Of a DNA stretch of 64,000 nt, positions 1 to 9,692 are shown in pieces. The translations under genes were made by a program, and so were the position numbers. Source of the stretch: Eupeodes corollae. Lineage: Eukaryota; Arthropoda; Insecta; Diptera; Syrphidae. Location: the NCBI RefSeq assembly GCF_945859685.1, contig NC_079148.1, forward strand, positions 122,965,621 through 123,029,620. Direction: 5' to 3'. The first letter of the stretch is position 1, and every line of letters begins with the position of its first letter. The notes under the pieces were generated by a model. It saw only the letters and a program-made list of their open reading frames with translations. It had not been told where the DNA came from and did not search any database.

Positions 1-1861
1 TGTTTTCTATCATGGTGATGTTCTTGCTTCTCCTCTACCACTACTGCTGGTGAATCTGGATGGTTAGGAAGAATTCAATTCAAGTGGGATTTTCTTTCAT
101 CCAATTTACATCTATAAAACAGGATTAGGTATCCTAGTATTTATTGTACACATAAGGATATCAAAGTTTAGCGAGCGGCTCTGTGTGCATCATGCGAGGA
201 CTCATTTTCATGTCTTATTTTTGTTTTGTTTTATTTTTATGGCAAAATTGTACTGAATGAGACTTATGCGAGTATACCAGCAGGTAAGTATTTATGTCAA
301 GTGAAATGTTAGGTGACATGTTCGGTACGTTGTCTGGATTTCCATTTTAGAGTAATTTTCCCCAAGGATATTATTTTGTGTGACCATATAGATGAGTTCC
401 GGTATTGCAGCACATATTCAAGCCAGTTACAAGCCAGAATAAAAATAGTAGTCAATATAGGAATATTCAAACAGAGTATACCGTTTATGGGGGCAAAGCA
501 CCACACCACACCAAACAGTTCCCATGATGTTGGAAGGAACCATTTTAGGGCACATTCTCATTTTATTTTTGGTTTTTAGATCACATTTTAAATGAAGTAA
601 GTGCAATGACCATTACGGGTTTTTATTTACTTTCTTCGTTTGTTTTTTATGAATTTGCCTACCTACTGCCTAAGGCAAACAAATTTTATGATATGCTTTT
701 TATGTCCTTCGAATGAACGAATGATAAAATTTATTTTTATGACCTTATTTTATCGCTTAACAAAATATAGCACAATAAACCCTGTGTGCCATTTATCTCT
801 TGTAACGTAGCAGCTACTCATGGAATTGGCTGGACTAGGCTGATGGTTATACCACCTGGATTATTCTATTTAAGGTAAAATAAAAAAATATATACATAAA
901 GCTGCACTGAATGCGCAGTGCTATTCGGTCTACTCATATTAAATTAACAGAAACCTGGATGGTGGGATGGTTAAGGAGTTAGCATAATATTTACGATGGA
1001 GGAACAAAATAATTTAGGCCATCTTTAAGTTTTATTTTTAGATACTTTAGAAAGGTAAAAGGAATTTTAATATTTTTAATTTTTTTTGTGGCTTTCATGA
1101 TGGCTTGGAACTTGAAAGAAACAAAATTACATCTTTTTCTGTATTTTTGTAAGAAAATTCTTAATGTCTTCTTCTAAGCCAATAAAAATAAGTGACAAAT
1201 CCCTTTAGCAATTTTTGTAATTGAAATTCAGAAAGATATAACAAGGCTTTAAAAGATATCCCAAAAGAGATAGAATAAGAGCCACTAATTTAATTTTAAA
1301 TAATTATTATTATCTAAATAATGCTTCTTTGTTTCTAATGCTATCTGTAATATGTTGAACTTAAGGGAAACTTATTGTTAGCAGATACATAAATAAGGTA
1401 GAAATATATACCATAGAAAATAAAGTTAAAAATTCAACCATAATATTTCAAAAAAGCCCTTCCTTGTTCTAAGAATTCTATTTCACTCCATAAATTTGAA
1501 TTTGAAATTTAATTCTATAAATTGAAATCAGATAAGCCAAGGGAAGGTTTACCACACTTAAAATTTATAGGATAAGGCAAATTTCTTAGGAATTACGTTT
1601 GATGTCAATTATTTTCATAGCACACCACAGTTTTCAAGGATTATTTTCGAACAGATTTTAAGGGTAATATCTTGGAGGTTAAAGCTCTGAACCTAAGGTA
1701 GTATCTACATAATTATAGTTCGCAATAATCTGATTTAAAAAAGAAGATTTTACAAAATTAAATATTTACGACTGACAAAGTAAAAGCTTTGAATCAATGG
1801 CAAAAATCATAGTTACTCGTATATCAATTAAGTTTATTTCAAACAAAAAAGAAGTACATTT
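1..1861. other. AT-rich stretch, no gene recognised
   Basis: I see no supportable gene, transposon domain or tandem repeat here. The only open frames are short and without recognisable motifs. The stretch ends where homology to LINE family A begins. It could be host intergenic or intronic DNA. Confidence 0.6.
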
Positions 1862-3036
1862 ATGGCGATGACGAACCGAATTCCGCTGTAAGGAAGATAG
1901 AACCTCGCAACCTAGGAGCGCAGATCAACAACTTCTCCTACCCGTCCTCGACGAAGTGAAGACAGCTATATCTAAACTGAAGTCAAACAAAGCTGCTGAC
2001 GGCCGAACTATTCAAAGCAGCAGGCGATGAATTGCATGCAGCATAGTTTGCCCGATGAATAAGAAAGGAGACTCTCTTATTAGTGCCAACTACAGACGTA
2101 TCAGTCTCCTTAACGTTGTATATAAGATTCTCTCTGCCGTATTATGTGAAGGTTTGAAGCCGTTCGTCAACAAACTGATAGGTCCTTATCAGTGTGGCTT
2201 CAGACTATAGAAAAGTCCACCATCGACCAAATATTCACACTACGGCAGATCTTGGAAAAAACCCAGGACCTTAAAATCGATACCCACCATCTCCTTATCG
2301 ATTTTAAAGCCGCGTATGACAGCATCTATAGGGAAGAGCTCTACCGATCAAAGTCTAGTTTTAGCATTACTGTCAAACTTATCCGTTTGTGCAGAATGAC
2401 GATGGAGAATGCACGCTGCTCTATCAAGGTCGGAAAAGATCTTACCGATGCATTTGATGTCAAAAAAGGTTTTAGACAAGGCGATGCACTGTCATGCGAC
2501 TTCTTCAACATCGTTCTGGGAAGAATTGTGCAAAACTCAACCGTCAACACTAGAGGCACAATCTTCCAAAGATCCATCCAATTACACGGATACGCAGATG
2601 ATATTGACATATTTGGAAGATCAAAGCGTGATGTCAGTGGAGCGTTTTTGAGCATTGCGACGGAAGCGAAGAAGATGGGTTTAGTGGTCAATGAGGGCAA
2701 GACCAAGTATATGCTGTCATCAAAAAAGGACACTGAACGACGACGTCTTGGACAAAACGTCACCATGGACAGCTATAACTTTGAGGTAGTTAAGGACTTT
2801 GTTTACTTAGGCGCCGCTATTATCACAGACTACCACACCAGCGCTGAAATCAAACGAAGAATAACTCTTGCAAACCGCTGCTTCTAAGAAAGATGAGAGC
2901 GTCTTAGGATGCTTCGAGTAAAAAATTCTTCTGGTGATTTTTGGTCTCGTACGCATAGATGGAGAATGAAGGAGAAAATATAACGAAGAACTGTACAGGC
3001 TGTACAGCGACACTGACCAAGTTAGCAGAATAAAAG
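1862..3036 (+). mobile_element. LINE family A, copy 1 (5'-truncated relic)
   Basis: This is a broken non-LTR retrotransposon on the plus strand. It aligns with the fuller copy A2 at 54.14-55.32 kb. Homology starts at the ATGGCGATGACGAACCG stretch just upstream of the reverse transcriptase, so the endonuclease half is missing. The 3' end is cut off at about 3036, where sequence of reverse-strand LINE B1 begins, so the A-family tail is absent. Inside, the region after the RT fragment (near 2886) lacks roughly 125 bp present in A2. The clade is most likely RTE-like, judged from the C-terminal arrangement of A2; this is family knowledge and was not tested by a phylogeny. Confidence 0.85.
2192..2887 (+). 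pseudogene. Reverse transcriptase fragment of LINE A1
   Basis: A 231-codon open stretch of a non-LTR reverse transcriptase, the enzyme that copies element RNA into DNA at a nicked target. Motifs in order: STIDQIFTLRQ, LLIDFKAAYDSIYR (palm motif A aspartate), GFRQGDALSCDFFNIVL (motif B region), then GYADDIDIFGR, the YADD catalytic box, coded at about 2591-2602. It continues through LVVNEGKTKYML and DFVYLGAAI. The stretch is open, but it lacks the upstream fingers and the endonuclease, and it ends at a stop next to a deletion, so it is not a functional protein. The first residues come from a damaged frame; true homology starts at about STIDQ. Unlike A2, this copy keeps the 39 residues between palm motifs A and B. 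Confidence 0.85.
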
Positions 3037-3226
3037 TCACAGTGTGAGCACTAGGAAGAGGAGAGAGAGGTTGAAAGGAGGTGTCGGTGCACATTAGTTT
3101 TGAATTCATTAATATTGCAATGGCTGGGAAAAACAGAGTGTGATAAGGAATTCCGCATTCTGGTAGTACGGCTTAAGAACGAATCTCTATCTCTCTACAT
3201 CTCTTGACAGTACGACCGAAGTTGGG

Positions 3227-3751
3227 CTAGAGGATATACTTATGAGCATTCCTAGAAGCGCGGCTATTGCGGTTGAACTGTTTAAGGGGAGGAATGCAAG
3301 TGGCTATTTCTCTTGAGCATAAACCCTTAAAATAACGGTAAAAAAGCGTGAGACAAGAAACTTTACGGCGATGTTCAACTGACGCAAATGATCCTATGAT
3401 AATGTTATCACCGATTAATTTAAATGCTCTACGTTCAATGCTGTTCAAGAGGCTTAAGTAGGTTGCAGGTAAAACAAGCTTTGGATGTATACCAGTTTTG
3501 TAGATACAAGACAGATCAGAGGGGGAGAAAAACTTCTTGCATCGCCTTAGAAAACCCAAACATCTTGCTGCATTTTTGGTGATATCGCGTATGTGCTCAT
3601 TCCACAAAAGGTGGTTGGTGATACACATGCCGCGAATATCGAGATGTTCAGTCTCCTCGATGCAAGCGCCATCCATGGATAATGGCAAGGGGGGTGAATC
3701 TCGCTTTAACGATACAAGACAGTATTGCGTTTTCGAAGCATTAAATTCCAC
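3227..3751 (-). pseudogene. C-terminal part of LINE B1 reverse transcriptase
   Basis: A 174-codon open stretch covering the region after the catalytic palm of a non-LTR reverse transcriptase. Visible blocks are HLDIRGMCITNHLLWNEHI, KNAARCLGFLRRCKKFF, a damaged block where B2 reads IRPKLEYNSHIWAG, then LLNSIERRAFKLIGD and CIPPLKQFNRNS near the end. The same blocks occur in copy B2 at 45504-45956, which shows that here a short piece around the LEYNSHIWAG motif has been lost (it reads HPKLVLPATYL). No catalytic residues lie in this part. It is a relic. Confidence 0.8.
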
Positions 3752-3769
3752 GCAGTTTTTTTAATCTCA

Positions 3770-4060
3770 ATTCAAAAATGCTGTTTATTTAGGAATTTAA
3801 TGAGCTTATCATATTTTTTCGTTGCAGTTCCACATCCGAAGAAGGGGGATGTGATTCTGAAAATGAATATGAAAAGCAGAGAGCACCATCGTCAGCGAAA
3901 CAATGTATGGGATTAGATGTTGCAGACAGGAGATCATTAATAAAAATGAGAAAGATAGTTGGAGATAGAACACAGCCCTGGGGCACACCAGCATTTATTA
4001 TGTGGTTTTCAGACCTGAACCATTCAATACTACTTGTACTGAAGGATACAAAAGGTAATT
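3770..4060 (-). pseudogene. RT palm of LINE B1 (FADD box)
   Basis: The minus strand encodes PQGCVLSPTIFLIFINDLLS followed by NPIHCFADDGALCFSYSF. This is the RT palm: the PQG motif B and the FADD catalytic box, coded at about 3888-3899. FADD in place of YADD is common in this type of element and recurs in B2 and B4. Stops on both sides break the reading frame, so this is a fragment of a dead gene. Confidence 0.8.
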
Positions 4061-4370
4061 ACTAATCCAATGAAGTAGGGATTCGTGAAAGCCAAAAGTA
4101 CGTATTTTTAATAAGAGAGCTTGATGTCAAACCCTATCAAATACTTTTGAAATATCAAGTGCAATAATCTTACTTTCTCCAAAACGATGTAAAGATTTGC
4201 TCCACTGTTCGGTGAGATGAACCATGAGATCACCAGTGGACCTATTGCTGAGAAAGCAGTACTGCCGGTCATTAAGAAGCTTTCAGTCTGCGAGATATTT
4301 CTTGAGCTAATAATTTACTCGCGTTTTCATGACCTTGGAAAGAAGGGACGTAAGTGCAATCGGTAGATAG

Positions 4371-4854
4371 TTAAAGGGTGAGGAAGATTCGCCTTTTTTG
4401 GGAATAGGAATAGCTCAGATGAAAAACCTTACGCAGTGGTTTTGCCAGCGTTGAAGAACACCCCTTCAGAACAATAGCCGGTATACCATCTGGAGCAGTA
4501 GATTTATGTATATTAAGATCTTTTAGGACTCTCGCCACAGGACGAGTGCGAAAAAAGATTGGCCCCATAGAATCTCTAACGCGCTCGATGACTGGCGGAG
4601 TCATAACACTCACTGATGGCAGCGTTGAATTGGCGGCGAACTGCCTAGCAAAGAGATTTTCTTTCTCTAAAGAGCTGACAAATGAAGTGTCATTGACAAC
4701 GAGTGTAGGAACCGAGGAAGAGGGAGAATTCCTCATATTTTTTACAAATGTCCAAAAAATTTTACTGCCTTTGAGACATTGCAGCATTTTTGCCGTAATT
4801 TTTGGTCATGTAAATATTAGGTTCGTCGAATATGGGCGTTGCAGGCCTTTCTAA
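4371..4854 (-). pseudogene. RT fingers of LINE B1
   Basis: The minus strand encodes the segment upstream of the RT palm: LQCLKGSKIFWTFVKNMRN, then VPTLVVNDTSFVSSLEKENLFARQFAANSTLP, and RVLKDLNIHKSTAPDGIPAIVLKGCSSTLAKPLRKVF. The TAPDGIPAIVLK block is the widespread non-LTR pattern of GPDGIP followed by a hydrophobic stretch. B2 carries the same stretch at 46452-46862. The frame breaks downstream near the KKGESS...FNYRPIALTS motif, visible in other frames. Confidence 0.8.
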
Positions 4855-5011
4855 ATTGCTTGAACTCATTCCGATTTTCCTCAGTTGGATTGGCTTTAAA
4901 ACAACGGAAACTTACGTTCTTGACCCTAACAATTTCTTTACAGCTCGCATAGAACCATGAGTTTTCCTTAGGTCTGATGCTTTTAACCCTATTCGGGATA
5001 AAAGTTCTCAT
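4817..5011 (-). pseudogene. Linker region between endonuclease and RT of LINE B1
   Basis: About 64 codons on the minus strand, reading FIPNRVKSIRPKENSWFYASCKEIVR and VSFRCFKANPTEENRNEFKQFRKACN. Almost the same text, with damage, is encoded on the plus strand at 63.84-64.0 kb in LINE B3, downstream of its endonuclease. That places this segment between the endonuclease and reverse transcriptase domains. It is the 5'-most part of B1; the endonuclease is absent. Confidence 0.75.
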
Positions 5012-5690
5012 TCAAATTAGAATCAAACTTGTGATCATCTTTTTGAAAATAATTAGCTTCCGGCAAACAATGATTCAGTTTGCTGTATATCGTTCTTGAC
5101 ATGGACGGTTCAGAGAATTTTGAAAGATCGTCAATTGCTGAGATGCAGTCATAGAATTCATCCATTCATGAACCAAAGTTATTCAAGGCTAAATTATACT
5201 TGCAAATCTTTGAACGGTGGCGTGTAGCAACGCTGAAGCGCAATTATGAGTACTTTTCTTTGAAGATTACGAGTATCGCCTCTCTTTAAAACTTTGACAA
5301 TATAGTCCGCATTTGACTTAAAGTTTTTTTTAAGAAAATTGGAGGTTGTCCAGATTCGACATTATATTGCATAGTTAGGTGTGTTTAAAGGGACCTTAAA
5401 TACACGTTTGAAGAAATATCTCTAAAAAAGCTTCAAAGGCTTCACATACTTAGTAACCATACACCTCATTAGCATAACAGAGTGAACTTTTGATTGTTGC
5501 ATCAAATACTTTGAATTTTACCATCGCTTCGATATTTTGTTCTAAAAAACTTGACCAAATGCAGTTAATGGCTGATTTCGCAACTGATGTTTTATCTTTT
5601 ATATTATAGTTCCGATGTTTAAATTTTGTGCTATTGCTAAACCCAAGTATTTAATTTTTTTATTACCATTATTCTTTCACCATCAAGGTT

Positions 5691-5972
5691 TCAATAACGG
5701 TCATTTCTGACATTCTGATAATGAGATCTTAAAACAATAATCTTCGACTTTGATAAATTAATTTGAAGATTCCAAGAGTTAAAATACTGGCTAAGTTTGT
5801 TAATTTTCAGTTGTAGAAATACCGGATTATCAGTAAGAATGACAAGATCATCATCATATAAGCACATAAGCAAATTACCATAAGATACACCCCTTGAAAC
5901 ACTGTCCCCAATATCATTAATAAAAAGTGAGAAGAGCAGAGGACTCAAAATGCAAACTTGCGGGACACCCAC
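5691..5972 (-). pseudogene. RT palm of LINE D1, catalytic box altered
   Basis: A 93-codon minus-strand stretch reading GVPQVCILSPLLFSLFINDIGDSVSRG, then LLMCLYDDDLVILTDNPVFLQLKINKLSQYFNSWNLQINLSKSKIIV. These are RT motif B, the YADD region and the following conserved NLSKSK block. The catalytic box reads YDDD instead of YADD, and the usual PQGC reads PQVC, both consistent with decay. The equivalent box in D2 is the normal YADD. Confidence 0.8.
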
Positions 5973-6191
5973 TTCTATCTTAAAATGATGTGAAGAGATT
6001 CTACCATTATTTAAAAGAAGTTTTTCATATATTTTTAAAAATTTTGTTGATATTCCAACACCTGCTAGTTTGAAAAGTAATAGTTTTCTGTTTATAGTAT
6101 CAAAGGTAGCTTTAAAATCTACAAAAAAAGCATAGAGATTAATTTTCTTATTTTAAAACGTTTAGCGACATTAGTTAGAGTAAACATTTGA

Positions 6192-6593
6192 TCAACTGTA
6201 GAGAAGTTGGCTCGAAACACAGCCTGAAAACAATTTTGTTGTTTGTTTCAACACAAGGTACAAGTCTAAGATATAGCATCTGAGTAAACAGTTTTCGTAT
6301 ACTAAAATGAGAACAGAGATACCTCTGTAGTTTTCGGGGACATTAGGATTTCCTTTTTTATGGATCGCTAAAATGGACGACTCTTTGAAATTCTTTGGTA
6401 TTTCTTCGTTGTTAAACACTCGGTTAAGTAAGAACAATATATGTTCTAAAAATTGGTAGCTGGCTTTTTTCAAAAACTCGACTGGGATGCCATCTAAACC
6501 CGAAGCCTCATTGTTTTTCATTTTTTCTGAGGCAAAAAGTAGTTCTGGAATTGAGAACGGAGTGTCAAGTTCTTCGATGTAAAGGTAATGCAA
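6192..6593 (-). pseudogene. RT fingers of LINE D1
   Basis: A 133-codon minus-strand stretch with FSIPELLFASEKMKNNEASGLDGIPVEFLKKAS, LNRVFNNEEIPKNFKESSILAIHKKGNPNVPENYRGISVL. The DGIPVEFLK, IHKKGN and NYRGIS blocks are the ordered finger motifs of non-LTR reverse transcriptases. After NYRGISVL the frame degenerates. It belongs with the palm fragment just downstream on the same strand; about 220 bp of damaged frame lies between them. Confidence 0.8.
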
Positions 6594-7283
6594 AACATAT
6601 AAAAGATTGGTTAGGATCTACTTTTGTAAGTTTTTCGAAACCCATCATGTCGATACTGATTGCAAAAACATTCGATCTGTTTTGGTTTCTTTAGCATCCT
6701 TGCATTGAATCCTATTAAGAGCTATTCACATATTGTTGTTTTTTATAGAGGGATAGGTTTTTTATAAGTATTATTCACCTGCAGAGTAAAATATTTCAAG
6801 GCTGAGTTGTTAGTTTTAATAAAGAGTTTCAACAGTTTAAAAGATATTTCTCTGCAGCACTTATAAAAAATGACTTTGTTTACTGAGTAAGTGACACTTG
6901 ACTCACTAATGGTTGTAATAATAGGCTTAGTTTATTCATTAATTATATTCTCAAATAATAGCGAAGATCGATTGAGTGTTGATTCAGATTTATAAATATC
7001 ATATTTTTTATCAATACAGCGCAATTTTGAATAACTGGTATCGTTTTGTTCTTGAAGATTAATTAGTTGAGATTTAAACTCACGAGAGACACATATAGGA
7101 AGATATCTCTTTTACAATAGTTAGCAGGGATAACGTTGAAATATTTTCCAATATCAAGCCAGTGACCTTTGGCTAGGCAATAATCGATAACAGAGCAACC
7201 TTGACTGCTAATAATAGTAAGTTATCACTTCTTGATACTCCGTTCAGAACAAAAAACTCAAAATCCTCAATTTACTCGATTAA

Positions 7284-7554
7284 TTAATTAACATTCAAGT
7301 TTGTAGAGTTATCAAATGATTTTCTTCTGCCCGTGAGATGCTCAACATTCAAAAAAGGTGTGTTTTGGAATTCCCGTATCCGACCGTTTAGATCCACAAT
7401 TATTAAAATGTTTTCATTATCGTGTGTTAAAAAAAAATTGTAAAGCTTCAAACTCGAGGTTCCATTTACCAAAAATCAAATAAATTGGGATTATTAGTAA
7501 ATGTTTCGTGTTGATGAAACAATCTATTACAACTATGTTTTGACTAACTTTATA
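7284..7554 (-). pseudogene. Endonuclease fragment of LINE D1 (left of mariner)
   Basis: Minus-strand remnant of the apurinic-like endonuclease that nicks target DNA for non-LTR elements. It reads NIVVIDCFINTKHLLIIPIYLIFGKWNLEFEALQFF, then NENILIIVDLNGRIREFQNTPFLNVEHLTGRRKS. The VDLNGRI block corresponds to the conserved GDxN(A/G)R motif, with G changed to V. The mariner insertion interrupts the domain about 50 codons before this motif. The N-terminal half continues beyond the mariner. Confidence 0.75.
7525..7554. repeat. 30-bp direct repeat, left of mariner copy 1
   Basis: The 30 bp immediately before the mariner end match the 30 bp immediately after it (8859-8888) at 29 of 30 positions; the only difference is A at 7529 versus G at 8863. 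Both repeats begin with TA and end with TATA. They are copies of the host LINE D1 sequence. Mariner normally duplicates only TA. Confidence 0.95.
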
Positions 7555-8858
7555 AAGGGTGATTTTTTTGAGGTTAGGATTTTCATGCATTAGTATTTGA
7601 CAGATCACGCGGGATTTCAGACATGGTGTCAAAGAGAAAGATGCTCAGTATGCTTTGACATTTCATCATGAATAGACTTACTAACGAGCAACGCTTGCAA
7701 ATCATTGAATTTTATTACCAAAATCAGTGTTCGGTTCGAAATGTGTTTCGCGCTTTACGTCCGATTTATGGTCTACATAATCGACCAAGTGAGCAAACAA
7801 TTAATGCGATTGTGACCAAGTTTCGCACTCAGTTTACTTTATTGGACATTAAACCAACCACACGAATGCGTACAGTGCGTACAGAAGAGAATATTGCGTC
7901 TGTTTCTGAGAGTGTTGCTGAAGACCGTGAAATGTCGATTCGTCGCCGTTCGCAGCAATTGGGTTTGTGTTATTCGACCACATGGAAGATTTTACGCAAA
8001 GATCTTGGTGTAAAACCGTATAAAATACAGCTCGTGCAAGAACTGAAGCCGAACGATCTGCCACAACGTCGAATTTTCAGTGAATGGGCCCTAGAAAAGT
8101 TGGCAGAAAATCCGCTTTTTTATAGACAAATTTTGTTCAGCGATGAGGCTCATTTCTGGTTGAATGGCTACGTAAATAAGCAAAACTGCCGCATTTGGAG
8201 TGAAGAGCAACCAGAAGCCGTTCAAGAACTGCCCATGCATCCCGAAAAATGCACTGTTTGGTGTGGTTTGTACGCTGGTGGAATCATTGGACCGTATTTT
8301 TTCAAAGATGCTGTTGGACGCAACGTTACGGTGAATGGCGATCGCTATCGTTCAATGCTAACAAACTTTTTGTTGCCAAAAATGGAAGAACTGAACTTGG
8401 TTGACATGTGGTTTCAACAAGATGGCGCTACATGCTACACAGCTCGCGATTCTATGGCCATTTTGAGGGAAAACTTCGGAGAACAATTCATCTCAAGGAA
8501 TGGACCGGTAAGTTGGCCACCAAGATCATGCGATTTGACGCCTTTAGACTATTTTTTGTGGGGCTACGTCAAGTCTAAAGTCTACACAAATAAGCCAGCA
8601 ACTATTCCAGCTTTGGAAGACAACATTTCCGAAGAAATTCGGGCTATTCCGGCCGAAATGCTCGAAAAAGTTACCCAAAATTGGACTTTCCGAATGGACC
8701 ACCTAAGACGCAGCCGCGGTCAACATTTAAATGAAATTATCTTCAAAAAGTAAATGTCATGGACCAATCTAACGTTTCAATTAAAGAATCGATGATTTTG
8801 CAAATTGTATGCGTTTTTTTTTTTTTAAAAGTTCTCAAGCTCTTAAAAAATCACCGTT
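7555..8858 (+). mobile_element. Mariner-like DNA transposon, copy 1 (apparently intact)
   Basis: A 1304-bp Tc1/mariner-superfamily element. The left end is AAGGGTGATTTTTTTGAG and the right end reads CTTAAAAAATCACCGTT, which gives imperfect terminal inverted repeats of roughly 14-18 bp. TA dinucleotides flank both ends (7553-7554 and 8859-8860). The one gene inside is an open transposase reading frame. Copy 2 at 60316-61616 differs at only a few percent of positions at most (my count by eye). The element is inserted in the endonuclease domain of reverse-strand LINE D1. Confidence 0.95.
7668..8753 (+). CDS. Mariner-type transposase, full length
   Basis: A 361-residue cut-and-paste transposase with an uninterrupted frame. 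Residues 1-115 contain two helix-turn-helix-like DNA-binding regions (RLQIIEFYYQNQCSVRNVFRAL and RRRSQQLGLCYSTTWKILRK). The catalytic core has D159 in LFSDEAHFWLNG, D252 in FQQDGATCYTA and D289 in RSCDLTPLDYFLWGY, so the acid triad is complete, with 36 residues between the second and third aspartates. The start at 7668 is the first ATG after the left terminal repeat, and the length suits the superfamily. One oddity is ATCYTA where related proteins usually have ATCHTA. Sister copy 2 has HTA, so the consensus probably did too. Function is inferred from intact motifs; activity is not shown. Confidence 0.93.
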   Translation: MNRLTNEQRLQIIEFYYQNQCSVRNVFRALRPIYGLHNRPSEQTINAIVTKFRTQFTLLDIKPTTRMRTVRTEENIASVSESVAEDREMSIRRRSQQLGLCYSTTWKILRKDLGVKPYKIQLVQELKPNDLPQRRIFSEWALEKLAENPLFYRQILFSDEAHFWLNGYVNKQNCRIWSEEQPEAVQELPMHPEKCTVWCGLYAGGIIGPYFFKDAVGRNVTVNGDRYRSMLTNFLLPKMEELNLVDMWFQQDGATCYTARDSMAILRENFGEQFISRNGPVSWPPRSCDLTPLDYFLWGYVKSKVYTNKPATIPALEDNISEEIRAIPAEMLEKVTQNWTFRMDHLRRSRGQHLNEIIFKK

Positions 8859-9030
8859 TATTGCAACTATGTTTTGACTAACTTTATACTTAATTTGATT
8901 TTTTTCGTAATACTTTTAATTCCACTTCAAATTCCCCCACTTGCACGACCCTGATTACTATTTCTTATTAAGGAATCCATTTAAGATAAAAACCCTCAGG
9001 CAATTTTAAAGACATCAAGAAGTACAAAAT
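8859..9030 (-). pseudogene. LINE D1 endonuclease N-terminal part (right of mariner)
   Basis: The first 30 bp (8859-8888) are the second copy of the direct repeat that flanks the mariner. Beyond it the minus strand reads LPEGFYLKWIP and, after a frame shift, NSNQGRASGGI followed by a stop. GRASGGI is the conserved G-R-x-S-G-G block of non-LTR endonucleases. The 5' limit is unclear, at about 9030. Confidence 0.6.
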
Positions 9031-9692
9031 AGAGGAAAGTAATTTTTTTTAGAGTTTCCCTCGAAATTTCTGTCAAAATCATTTCTATACGAAAAATCTC
9101 TAAGTACTAGAATACAAAATTTCAAAAAAAATAATGATAATATATTTTTTTTATCTTTTGAACACAATACTTTTTTTTCTTCTTAAATTCTTTATACTCT
9201 GTTTTAAATTCATTTAAAAAAGACCTGATATAAATATTTTGATGTAAATCAACTTGCAACAATAGTTTTATACTCCCTTTCAAAGTTATACATGACGCAT
9301 GATGTGTACATAATACAACTTCAAGTGCATGTAGATACTTTCAAACGTGCACCATGAAACTGTTGCATAAAATTAAATGAAAAGTCCAACAGAGAGGTCA
9401 AATCAAAAATAATAACAAAAATATAAGTACTATAAAACTAAATCATAGTTTCATTTTCAGAATATATTGTGGCCATGGTTGAAAAGTTCTCACCCAACTT
9501 GACTTACGGCAAATCAAAAGTCAAACTTTACCAAAACAGAATGAAAAAACTCCTACTTTAGGAAATATACACGGACAAAAATTTGTTATACAAAATTAAA
9601 TAACTTTTGCATGATTCTTTACCAAGAAAACTATTTTCTAAAAATTGATTTTTTTTTTTAACTTTGACAGCAACTTGTTTTTTAAGACCTTT
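9031..9692. other. AT-rich stretch, no gene recognised
   Basis: No motif, tandem repeat or transposon end could be recognised between the end of LINE D1 and the start of repeat E1. It may include further decayed LINE D1 5' sequence. Confidence 0.5.

Larger units (their letters stand above)
3037..5012 (-). mobile_element. LINE family B, copy 1 (reverse, broken)
   Basis: A non-LTR retrotransposon on the minus strand, 5'-truncated near 5012 where it abuts LINE D1, and lacking the last ~45 bp of the 3' end seen in copy B2 (45.20-45.25 kb). It abuts LINE A1 on the left. Translated blocks, read from high to low coordinate, are the inter-domain linker (IPNRVKSIRPKENSW), RT fingers (DGIPAIVLKGCSS), RT palm with a FADD box, and the thumb and C-terminal region. 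Several frames and stops interrupt it. Most similar in layout to jockey/CR1-group elements; the clade is inferred from memory of families only. Confidence 0.85.
5013..7554 (-). mobile_element. LINE family D, copy 1 (reverse), 3' portion
   Basis: A reverse-strand non-LTR retrotransposon carrying an endonuclease followed by a reverse transcriptase, split by mariner copy 1. The rest of its endonuclease lies at about 8859-9030 on the far side of the mariner. In order from high to low coordinate: endonuclease (about 9030 to 7284), an eroded stretch, RT fingers (6593-6192), RT palm (5972-5691), then C-terminal remnants reading SAIDDLSKFSEPSMSRTIYSKLN near 5160-5050. Its 3' end is replaced by LINE B1 at about 5012. 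Many stops and frameshifts are present. D2 at 35.0-37.0 kb is a related but clearly diverged family member. Confidence 0.8.

Noticed and set aside
2341..2766. 141-codon minus-strand open frame
   Set aside because: It is antisense to the LINE A1 reverse transcriptase and has no independent motif.
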